DNA of 64,000 bases from Hermatobates lingyangjiaoensis (Eukaryota; Arthropoda; Insecta; Hemiptera; Hermatobatidae). The notes under the pieces are model-generated. The model had not been told where the DNA came from, made no database searches, and saw only the letters and a list, made by a program, of their open reading frames with translations. The DNA lies in NCBI GenBank assembly GCA_026182355.1, contig JAPFBL010000318.1:62001-126000 (forward strand). Direction: 5' to 3'. The position numbers and the translations under genes were made by a program. Shown here in pieces: positions 1 to 12,400 of this stretch. How positions within the stretch are numbered: position 1 is the first letter of the stretch; each line of letters begins with the position of its first letter.

Positions 1-276
1 TAAATTTAAATATTTGATCTAAATGCAGAACTCGATTTTAATCCGAATCTATATTCAAAAAAATGAAAGCAAAAAAATCAGAGTACTGGAATGGATATAC
101 AAATTGATTTTTTTTTTTGATATACTCGTATTTAACTGGAATCTATATTTAATCGATTCCAAAGATCTGGGTAAAACAATAGCACATAAAAAAAGGATGA
201 TCATTCTCTTGATAAATACCAGAAGTAAGTCTGAAAGTAGTGCGAATTGCTTGGAAGGAATGGTTAGGCTTTCGTA

Positions 277-493
277 TTACGACCAGGAGAGGAGGAGGAA
301 GGCGACAAGTGCCAGCATAGGGAATGGCAGTAAAGAGGGCGCTGTGGCCGAACTCCAACCACACTCTAGATCAGATTTGAACAACCTTAACAAAGCCTTC
401 TGGTCGTTACTGCATTTAGTCTCTCTTGAGTCTTCAGAGAAGTCTTTTCTAGGATAATAGTTTCTCATTTTTCTTTGCCAAGTCTCTAACCAT
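277..493 (-). CDS. LRR gene terminal exon: end of LRRCT and GPI-anchor-like tail
   Basis: Residues 811-882 and TAA stop at 277-279. The acceptor is a poly-T CCAG just above 493; the first base A completes the glycine codon of exon 12. After WLETWQRK come the third and fourth cap cysteines (TKCSND, LECGW), then small residues SSATA and a C-terminal hydrophobic run (LALVAFLLLSWS) with no charged cytoplasmic tail. This is the layout of a GPI-attachment signal, as in chaoptin. Two ATTAAA motifs on the minus strand (148-153 and 37-42) are possible poly(A) signals about 125 and 235 nt after the stop. GPI rather than transmembrane anchoring is an inference. Confidence 0.85.
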
Positions 494-3400
494 CTGGAAA
501 AAAAAATATCAAAACATCTTTATTGAAGTTTATGTTTGATAATTATAATAATAATGTCACATGTAAAATAATCGAGATTTATGAGTAGTAGTTTCTTTTC
601 TCTCTTTTCCATAGGTAACTTTAATTATATATATAATTATATAGTATATGTAACAACGTTACAAAAGTTATATACATTGTACATTCTGCATCAATCTTTA
701 AAAGATAATTTTTCTGTACAGAGCTAAACCTCTTCTGTTATTGTAAGTACTACTCCCTTTTAAGATATTTCACTAGTTTAAACATAGGAAAAATTGGAGT
801 GATTCTTCCTTTTACCTTAATGGTTTTTCCAGTTGGGAAGTTATTCTAAACTTTAACAATTTAGAATAAGTTACCCAATTTATCCTTCTTTTTCTTTCAT
901 CTCGTCTAACTTGAAACAACCCTATTTCATGTATGTATTAGTGGAAATGTCTCAACCTTACAAGTATAATTTCCTTTATCTCTCCCAAGTCTCCTAGTAC
1001 TGATAAGCGAAAGTAACTATATGGACACTGCAGTTGCCCAACTTGTTTTATTATTATTAAAACTAATTCAAGTCCCTCCATCATTCCCTTTCTTGCTCAT
1101 AATTCCTACCCTAACTCTATTAGTACCCCTTAAACTTTCCTCCACCATGTATACTGACTGGACTGATTTATACATCAGTTGGCTCCAACTAAGTTAAATC
1201 TTCTTTTCAATTTTCGAATGGCTTCCATCAATCAGCGCAGTAACCTTCGTGTCCATTCGAATTTGCATTAAATCAGTTCTATTTACGTTGCTGTTATTAA
1301 ATTATTAACCATGTCCCTATTTCTAACATTCATATTACCAAAATGGTTTCAGAAAAGGCATACATTTTCTCTCTTGATGCCAGATCACCTCTCTAGCTCA
1401 ATTATTACCATTGAAATTTTCCATATGATTATTTATTTTTTTTATTTATATTTTTTATATTAATTTATTAATTTTATTTGTTATATGTTTTATATTATCA
1501 TATTTTTTATCTTTTGTTCCTTTTTTTTTCACTTGCGTATAATACATATTAATTATTATTTTATACGTTCTATTTTCTCATTTATGTCTGTAGAACTATA
1601 ATTTTGATTTTCATGTATATTCATTTTTATTGTTTTCTTTTTTTTTTGTTTACTTATTTGTTTTCATATTTTCTCTTCATCTGTTTTATATTCCTTTTTT
1701 GTCTCTTTTCACTAGATGGAAGACTTGATTGGTATATGCTAATTATGGACTTGCATATTATGAGTAGCTCAGCAATGCCTTGTCACCATCAGACCTACAA
1801 CTGATGTTGGTGGATGTTTTCATATTTGTTTGTTATATAAGTTTTATTTATCTATTTTTTTACATATATTACACACAGACCAACATACATATGCACACAC
1901 ATGCACACACACACTAATTGCAAACACACACACACACACTATATGCTATATTTTCAAAAAAAAAAAAAGACATTGTAATTATATTGAACTTGTTATGTCT
2001 TGTAAATGAAATCTTCGAAATGAAATTTTGACTAGTTTGCTTAATATTTGAATTTATCCAGAAAACACTCTTGAATGGTTCTTTACCTCTTCGACGACCA
2101 CTTGTTTTTTAATTCCATTAGCAAATTAATGTATTTGGAGTCAATATATAAAAAAAAAAGATATTAACCAGTAGATTATATCTGAAGAATTTGAAGTGAA
2201 ACTAACAGTTTTAGATTTTTTTTTTACATTTCTCTTTTGGATTCATGCACACACAAACACTAGTTGTTCTAGTAGGAGCAAGTACATGGTCTAACATACT
2301 AATTACGATTTATATATAGTCAGTTGTACATTTCATTAATCGTTTTTTTTTTTATTTTTTTAAATCATTGGTTGTGCAATCCGTAATTGTGTGGTATTTA
2401 CTTATTCTGAGGTAAAATGGATAAACAAACAAAAGTCCCCACACAAATGAAGTTTTATTCAACAACACCAATGAGTTTCAAACACTTTGTGTTCATCATC
2501 AGGAAGACACCAAGGATGTAGTGTTGAAGGGTTGTATTCACTGGACCAACCCTTTAGCACCACATCCTTGGTGATGATGAACGCAAAGTGTTCGAAACGC
2601 GTTGTTGTTGAATAAAACTTCATTTGTGTGGAGACTTTTGTTTGTTTATCCATTTTATCTCAGAATTTTGTTTTTTTTTGTGTTGAAAGCCAAAACTGGT
2701 AGCAACACACAAATTAAACAATTTGTTTTCAATTGAAAGTATACACACAATAAAGCATATTTAAAACTAACAAAACCTGTAAACTACAATATTTCATTAA
2801 TTTTACCAAACATAAAATAATACCAATGAAAGGAATGTGTCTTTATAACATTATTTTAGATCATTGTTATTTAAACTGACATTTGTGTTCAAATTTATAT
2901 TTCTAAAGTTATTACTTTTAAACAGCTAAAGTAATAGTTTATTATATATACTTTCCGAATTTCATACGTTTGTTTAATGCGTATACATACATCTATTCAA
3001 CTTCCAAATACGATTGATTAATCAAAACGTTGGCTTTGAATTGATTTGAACCAGGAAAACTGACCGATTCCTGATGTAAAACAAATAAAATTTGTTTTAT
3101 TTGTATAAAATGTTTTATACAACTTTCTTGTTTAAGCAAGAAAACAGTTTCTATTTAGATTTTTCGTTAAAGTTAAAGTTTAAAGTTAAAGATTTATTTG
3201 TAGTAATAAGAAGACAAATACCCCAGATCACAGTCGCAAGTCCACTTACTCCCTCTCATCTGAATGTCAAGAAGAAAGGTCTTTCTTGGTGTGTTGAAAT
3301 GTGGCCCAGTGCAAGGATTTGCCAGGCTCTTGATGACATTATTGTGGAAGTACAGACTGATGTTTCGAACGTGCTTGAGTCCAGAGTACAGAATGCTTGG

Positions 3401-6400
3401 CAGCTCGGCTATACTAGTGTTCACCAAAGTTAGAGTAATGCTTGGGTGAGTCAAACCCTGAAAAAAAAAATATAAGTTGAAACTAAATGTTGAACAGAAA
3501 GAGTTCTGATGGGGTAGATTTTTCATTTTATCCAAACTTTCTACTGAGTTTCTATATTTATAGAAATATACTCTTTATAGTAAATATACCTTTATAGTAT
3601 AGTATAGTAACTCTTTATAGTATAGTAAATATACCTGTGACACCTTGGGTCACTCAGTGTTAAGAAATAACAACAGTTAATAAAATACATTCACTAAATA
3701 TGATTAACAAGAATAACTGTGATTGCTGTTTCTTGTTATTAGGTAATGAAAACCAAGATCCTTTGTCGCCCAAGGTATTGATATACAATTCTTAACATGA
3801 TTCAAGATATATAAACAGAGAGTAAATTTGAGCCGCTTATTTTGAAAGTGGCCTAATTCCATTTATGTTAAAATCGAGATATTTAAGGGTTTGCGTTTTA
3901 CAAAATTTAAAAATATTGTCATTTTATTTATCAACTAATTTTTGTTATAAAAATTCTTAGTAATTTTAAATAAATTTTGTACAATTTGCTGCAAAAGGTA
4001 AAGATAACGTAAAAATGTAATTATTTAAATAGCTAGCTAAATTTTTTTGGAAAATGGAATTAGGCCACTTTCAAAATAAACGGCTCATTTAATAGAACAA
4101 AAAATCATTTAAAAATGAAAAATTCCATTTATTTTATGAAGATAAATAAATAAAACATCAATTCAAGCTATATATACTCATATTTAAAACTAACAAAACC
4201 TATAAATTGAAATATTCCATTTATTTTATGAAGATAAATAAATAAAACATCAATTCAAGTTATATATACTCATATTTAAAACTAACAAAACCTATAAATT
4301 AAAATATTCCATTTATTTTATGAAGATAAATAAATAAAACATCAATTCAAGTTATATATACTCATATTTAAAACTAACAAAACCTATAAATTAAAATATT
4401 CCATTTATTTTCCCCAACATAAAATAACATTACTGAAAGTAATGTGCCTTTATAATATCTTAGAACATTTTTATTTAAGCTGACATTTGTGTTCAAGTTT
4501 ATATTCTTAAAATTATTTATTTTAAACCTCTAATGTAATAGTTTATTATACATACTTTCGGAATTTCATGCATCTGCTTAATGCCAAGGTTTCTAACTAC
4601 GAATTTTAAATAAAAACGTTGGCTTTCAAAGTTTGATTTGAACTTGGAAAACTGATCGATTACTGTTTGTATCTTCTAATAAAGTCTTGTGGATTAAACA
4701 AAATGTTAACAGAAATTAAAATGCTTATTATGGATTATTTATGATGTATAATTAATTATCTACTCTATTAACAGTACTTATTTGTTACAGAATATTTTAC
4801 ATAAAAATTAAACCTATTTTAATTATAATTATGTTGTAAATTAAGACGTTTATACTTAATTACTTAAAATATTTGTACATAATTTATTTTATACAATTGC
4901 TGTAATTTAAGATGAATGAAGAAATATTATTTCCATTAAGTCATTAAATGAACGGTGAAAGTTATACTTCTTATAATTTTCTAGCATTAATTAATCAAAA
5001 CATTTTAGATGTACGTATTGTATTAAAGATGAACATGTTTATACTTCTATGAGTATAAACTTAAAGATGAGATGAGTGTTTAAAGATGAACATTAAGCAT
5101 TCTACTCGTATATTGCACATATGAAACATATTTACGATATTGTAAATTAAGAAGGTGTAAGTATTAAGTTATTGATAAGTAGTGAATTTTTTACTGAGAT
5201 TTTAATTTAAAATGAAGAATATATTTAATTTTTTTAATGGGTATTGACACAATTAGTAGTGTTGAACATTATTTAATAATAGCTAATCCAATTTGTTTTT
5301 CAACAGATTTAACAATTGATTACCTTTTCATCAGAACCATTAAAATGCTTCTCGGCTCATTAGGATAAATGAATTGAAATATGAACTGTTATTGTTGCTC
5401 TTACAAGCGAGAATAATCAATTAATTACATTGATTATCTATAATATGATAATATATTTACTCATAGTAATGTTGAGTGTTGACTACTTCAGTTTTTTCTA
5501 AAGTTGTATACAAATTATTTCTAATATGTTGTGTTTAGTAAAATTATTTCTACAGTATAATCCTTCGTATTAGGTAGTAAAAAATTACTCGTCTAAATGT
5601 ACATATTTTATTAAATATATTGACTATTAAAGGAAGGATGACATATTGCCCTTTCATTTAGTGCACGAAAGGCAGTCAAATGTATTAAGCAAACATTTTT
5701 TATTTTATATATTTACACATTAAATATGTTTATTAAATGAAATAACACATCCCATTTTTTTACAATATTGATTCGAGCGCTAATTGGATTCTTGCTTACT
5801 TTCTTTTTGTAAATAAAGTAAAGGTAATTATAAATTGACATTGTATAAATCTGTGATGCTGACAAGTAATCATTGAAGGAAGTTATGATTTGACTTTCTT
5901 TGTCTTTCTGGTAACTAAAACAATAGTTAATTTCTATTGAATTTAATGTTTGATGATGTTATGTGCAAAAAGGTAAATGTTTATTGTCTCCAAAAGAATA
6001 TGAAACAATAGTTTGTGCTTTGGCATAAATTAACATAAAACACCTTTATAATGGTTCTACATTGACCAAAACTGTGCAGTTTTTCTCTTGATAAGGAATA
6101 ATTTATATCAGGAACTAGACAACTCATGACCCTTGTGTCACTCAGTGTTAAGAAATTATAGTAACTAATTAATTAATAGTAATTAATGCATTCACTGAAT
6201 GTGATTGACAGGAATAACTGTCTGTTGCTATTTCTTGTTATGAAACCATGAAAACAAAGATTCTTATATGGTCCAAGCGTTTAATATAGATTCTTAACAT
6301 GAATCTAGATATATATGCAATAAGTATATTTAATACAACAAAAAATCTTTTAAAAGTAAGAAAAAATCATTTATTTTATTACATAAATAAATTAAACATC

Positions 6401-9400
6401 AATTTAAAGTATACACAATCAAGCATATTTAAAAAAAAAATAACAAAACCTGCAAAACTGAAATATTTCATTAATTTTACCAAACATAAAATAATACTAA
6501 TGAAAGGAATGTGTCTTTATAACATTATTTTAGAGCATTGTTATTTAAACTGACATTTGTATTCAAGTTTATATTTCTAAAGTTATTAATTTTAAACCAC
6601 TAATGTAATAGTTTATTATATACATTTCGGAATTTCATACGTCTATTTAATGTTTATAAATCTGTTTAACTTCCAAATGCGATTGATAAATCAAAACGTT
6701 GGCTTTGAATTGATTTGAACCAGGAAGACTGATCGATTCCTGATATAATAGAAATAAAATTTTTTTATATATATGATTTATAACAAGAATTGACAGTAAA
6801 TATGTGAACTAAAAAAAGATCCCTCTAAACAACAAAAAGCGTTCCAAAAATGGGACTGAGATCTTTCCTAGAAAAACTTGTCAGGTTTATTTTATAACAT
6901 AAATAGATTTTACAACTGGAGTCATTAATTTAACTTGACTTGAGTTGAGAGAATTTATTTTTAATTCTTCTTTCTTTTTAATGTCATTAATTGTAAAGTA
7001 ATCTATTGCATATTGTTTTCTTTAATATTTATTTGAATAATTCGTTATTAACTGGAATAAGAGGTATTCCAATTTTCGCCTGTGTGGAAACATTTAAACA
7101 AGAGCATCAGAGTTTTACAAGTATATAGATAAGATGGTATTTATAAAAAGTTTTGGAAGCTAAATGTAAAAATCTGGAGTGGCCTACACTCAACTTTACT
7201 ATAAGTAACTTTATATCAAATTTCTTGAATATATAACACATAACGTCTCATTTAAGCATAACGTAAACATCTAAATGGGATATGATTATTAGTCTTTCAT
7301 TACTGAGGTAGTACAGATAGTGATTGAAGGACATATCAATATATGAGCATATTTTTGTACATCACAGAGCTGATGCAAATACTTTCATTGGTATAACTAC
7401 AGCAGTAATAACATTTTTGAAAAACCAAAGTCAACATATCTTGATACGAAATATTCTCCTACAAGAGAACATGGCTTTTGTTCAAATAGCCAGTGGATTT
7501 CTTACATCGTTTACTTGACATCCTTCTACATTGAATATTAAAGTAAAATTCTCAAATTTAAAACAGGAAAATACCTTGAGGAAGAACACTACGTGTTCGA
7601 AACGCGTTGTTTATATCATTAAAATTTTTATATGTGGAGACCATTTCATTAAATTTTTACCCTACAATGAGGAAAATACCCTTTTTTTCTCTGAAAAACA
7701 TCATAAACAGCGAAGAAAAAATGTTGTTTTAAGATGATTTATAATTGAAGATGTACGATAATTACATTTATTAATCTCTAAACGAAAGATTACAAATTTG
7801 AATTATCTTTTACATTTTTGGTCTTTTATAGAATTATTATACTGGGAATTTTATGTCTTCTGAGTATTTAATAAAATCATTTTCCTTCCCCTTTGTCAAA
7901 TAACATATATACGAATTTTTTCTGAGTGAGTGTTATCCTTTTCCTGCCTCCTGTACTCTGTTATAAGTTTGCTATGAATGTATGTTGAGAAAAAATATAT
8001 TAGTAATTAGCCAGTTTACAAACTCAAATCGAAGTCAAAGCTAGCTATTCAATATAATTTAAATGTTTTATAGTTGGTAGCTTCTAATTTTTGAAAATAA
8101 TAAATATGAACTATTAGACTAGAATTGTAAAAAAAACTGGTATTTCTCAACAAACATAAGTCCTCTTTCTTGAGGAAAGAGTCATTCATCACATTTAAAT
8201 AGCATGGAAAGGTACTACATTCACAATGATAATGTAATTGTAACTGATATTAAGTTTTGCTCAAGAGTGCAATATATAGATTTATTAAAGCATTTTATGC
8301 TTTAAGACATGCCATGGATGGATGAGACATCCATCATGCCATGGAAGACATGTAAGAAATTTATTAACTGAATCGACTGAAATAAAATTGATGTTTAGAG
8401 GGTTAATGAAATGATTTGAAATGTTTAAATGACTTGTATGAGGTGTAAGAAGAATGATAAGTCATTACATTTATTTGAATAATAAGTGTAAGGATTTAAA
8501 TCTTCTATTACACAGATAATCATATTATTTTTTAGAAAATCAAGGTAACATTACTAGAATATTGATGTGAGCTTTTGCTTAAAATGTAAAACGAAAACTG
8601 AAATGAGAACATAAAGATTTTAATGAAGTCTTTAAAAATTGTCTTTGCATATGTGGATATTTCACCTTATTTCAATTGAAGGCACAGCTTTCATAATTAA
8701 AACGTTTATTGCCAATGTTTAATCTTAAAGATTTACTATTTTTAATTGGGCTATAAATACAGTACTTTAATTGTCTTCCTTAGATTGGAAAGAGGTGACT
8801 ATGATTTAGAGGTTTTTATATGAATATAGTTAAAAGAAAATGTCATATTATTTAGCACTATTTGTCTTTATGGACAAGGTTTTAACGTAGATTTCTTTAA
8901 TTAATTGGGCTATAAATACAATACTTTGTCTTCCTTATATTGGAAAGGGATGGCTATGATTTAGAGGTTTTTATATAAATATAAAAGAAAACATCATATT
9001 ATTTAGCACAATTTGTCTTTATGGACAAGGTCTTTTAACGCAGAGTTCTTTAAATAAATAAACCTTACATTTATTAAGGTTTCACATTGAGCTAAAATAT
9101 TGCAAAGCTATCTAACACGTTGATGCTTTTACTGGAAAATAAATGCCTAATTTATAATCTAGAGGTAGTGGATAACAGAAATTCACATTACAAACCCAAC
9201 TTTATGAATATATAATAATATTTGTGAAGAATGTAACGTGTAAAACAAATATCTACATGAATAAAACACACCAAAGTTCTTACAATCCCATATTAGTAAC
9301 AAATATGTTATTACTGGTTATTTTAAGACAACTATATCTTTCTGTAAAAAATAAACAACTTTTTCTTACTAATAAATCTTATCTAATGATGAAACATGTT

Positions 9401-12400
9401 TATGGTTTAAATTATAATTATAGTTGACTCTCAACCAATAATAATAAAGAAAAGCTAAGTATTCTTGAGTTTGGTCATAAAAACATACATCTTCATATTA
9501 GTATCACGTTTAGTATGACTTATTTGGCTTTATCAAAGCTAAGAAATTAGTAAAAAGCACAACAGTGCAGTTTAAATGACTATTGTGCAGTTTAAATGAC
9601 TAATTAATTAGTCATTATCAGAAATGTAGTAGTTTTATCAGAAATGTGTAACTAATCAGACATTAAAGCTACGACTTTATTTCTTACTTATTGTTAACAC
9701 ATTAAAACTGTAGAACTGTTTTTAAGAATAATAATTATGTTTTAATGATTTGTTAACCCTAATGATAACAAAAAAACGTGAAAAAGTTGGGATTGTTGTG
9801 ATGTATAAATGTTTTACATTTGGTTGGAGACCAAACCTACTAAAATATTCATTTTTTTTAATGAAGATAAACCATTGTTATGGGTTAATGTAATTTTATC
9901 AAATTTGATGTAGTCATTAATTTTCATTGATTAACTTTATTACAAAATTCATATTTTTATAATAATAATTGTATTGAAATAATAATTGTAAGGTAGAAAT
10001 AATTAACTAGTAATAATAATACTATCGGTTTCTAAATCTGGATATAGTCTACTCCAGATTCTGTGATAAATTTAAGAAAAATATGACTTTATTTGTGTTA
10101 ATTTGATTATCTATTTCTATAGAATTAATAAAAGAATATTTCCTATTATCATAATATTTGAAGTTTGTTGATATAGCGTTCTGGTTAAAGCGCACGCGTG
10201 AATCAGACTACTATAGCCAATGATAGTTGAGTATACATCTCATCATCAAGAATTAACCAATTATATTAGCAGATACATGATTTTGAATCAGTTGTTGTTC
10301 GGTTTTCTTACGAGTAGCAGCATACGCGTCTTTTTTCCAAAACTTCAGGTAATTTTTCTAGTTTTGCCATCTATTTGATATATTTATCTACAACATTCGA
10401 ATAATAATTAGTACTTATGTTGTGTTAGTGTTTAAAAAAAGTTTTTTTTTTCTTTTTAATAAAGATGTTATTAGTTACATGAATGCAAGTAGTAACACTT
10501 GACGACGCCATGTTCAATTTATAAAACAAACCAACTTAATTTCAGAGAGTCACCAACAGCATTTTATGTTAGTTGTTTGATTTTTCTTACTTTCTGTTAG
10601 CATAAAACTTCATTTTAAGCATTGATTTTTCATATAATTTCATTTTCACAATTCACTATTAGTAAATCCAAATCAAATTCAAATCTATAATTATTGAATC
10701 ATATATCTTTTTTAAAACTGGAATATAAAAAAAATCAACGAATATTTCTGAAAACTCACATAAAAGAAAATGAAAAAAAAAACATGTTGAACTAGGGTTC
10801 ATCAAAAACATACGTTTAATAAACAAAGTGGAATCTCATGGATAACATTTTCCAGAAATTCTGAGATATAGGTGCCACTTTAATTGTGAAGAGTAGGTAA
10901 TACTCGTATTTAAAAATTTCGTAGTGTAGGTTCTAAACAACAAATTAAGGATGCGTGATTTTTTTTTGAAAAGAACAAACAGTAAAAATTAATTTTTTGG
11001 CAATTCCTGTTTATAGGCAGAAGTCCACAAATCAGAAAGATAATATATTGTATATTGTTATTATAAGTAAGTACTTATATAAGTTTTAAAAGTGTTTTAT
11101 AATCAGTTAAGTATCGTTAATATCCATGTGCAGTTAATATCACTTAACAGCAGTTGTGAAAATAAAGATTTGTGAACACCCTTCAGGTCACATGTTTGAT
11201 GGGTTAATTTGATATTACGCTCAAAAATTACTCTTATAGTTTAGATTTTTTTTAATGAAACATTTATTCAGCATGCTTTATGTAGATATTATATGCTGCG
11301 ATATAACTAATTAGATTTATATTTCATATTTTTAACCCGATCCCCTAGCGGGTTAAATAGGTCTGCCTTTTTCGGTCTTTTTGTTTGATCTGTGATTATA
11401 CATTGAGACTCCTAAATTTTGCCTAACTCAAGTGTATTTAAAGTAGGGATCTTAAACGAGTACCTGATATCGCACTGTCTCGGGACCGAAGGTTTAACGT
11501 CCTCTCAGAGGGACGATTTACTTAGATTTATTCACCTCCTGTGTGGGTAAATCGAGGGCCAGGTGGGCATCGAACCCTGGGCTACCAGTTCAGAAGCGAG
11601 TACGTTAACTACTTGGCTAACCTGGCCCCTTAATTAGATTTAAAATCACTACATTTCTTCGCTACTTGCTACAGCATATCGTATTTTTAGTTATAGTTGG
11701 AATACATAATTTTAATACTAAATATTTTTAACTTTATACATGAAAAGTTATTACAAAATTTTAGATTATAATAATTTATAAATCTTATTTCTTTAAGTTG
11801 TTCCACCATAATAAAAGTTCCTCAAATCTATTTGATTCATGAATTTTTTAAGATAATCAAACATTTGACTGTTCTTCACAATTTTACTTTGTCTAGATGC
11901 CAGAAATTTCCCGTAGATATTGTGAAGTTCATGAATCCGTGTTGCTCTTGATGGAGGTTCGGCGAGTTAAATAATATCTGATTCCACGTCTGAGGTATTA
12001 AATTGTCACTAGGACACCAGTCGTTATCAATGATCCGAAATCTATTGAGGTAGCCTTTGGTTCGACCATGGCTACAGAGTGCTTTTGTTATTATATGGTT
12101 TGTTTCTGTATTGCACTTTTTCCGTGAATGTATAGTTAGAGGAATGTTTTAGTAAAGACACCTTTGGTCGAGGTGACCATTCAGTTTCCATTTCTGCATT
12201 GATAATTCATGCATTACTTACTGTTTGACATGTCCTGTAGGAATTTGGGAGATCTAGGATTTGACAAGCCCTTTTAGCCAAATAGTTTACATGTGCTGCG
12301 GGGGGCCTTATAGGAAGACCAATTTGATTATTGATTGTTTTTTCACTCGATGTACTGCAGGTAATTTCCATATATAATGAGCCAAAGACATGTCAAAGTG

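Larger units (their letters stand above)
494..3221 (-). other. Last intron: AT-rich, with CA microsatellite and one palindromic Penelope-type tail
   Basis: This 2.7-kb intron has no coding signal. It contains long T-rich stretches at 1420-1720, a CA/CACACA-rich stretch at about 1865-1940, a palindromic element at about 2405-2667 and a dispersed repeat copy at about 2700-3085. Confidence 0.6.

Noticed and set aside
23..457. A 144-codon plus-strand frame at the left edge.
   Set aside because: It lies opposite the terminal LRR exon, and its composition shows no domain.
2560..2615. A hammerhead-like motif in the right arm of the 2.4-kb palindrome.
   Set aside because: The CTGATGA box reads GGTGATGA and stem II is damaged (GAACGC versus GTGTTC).
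3194..3221. Continuation of the exon 12 frame to its own stop (YLSSYYYK).
   Set aside because: It would break the LRR C-terminal cap; splicing to 493 restores the expected WL motif and the remaining cysteines.
11560..11630. A possible functional tRNA gene on the minus strand.
   Set aside because: It has a tRNA-like head but is attached to a SINE body, lies between perfect target-site duplications and has relatives at 21.7, 44.6 and 61.7 kb, so it is a SINE.
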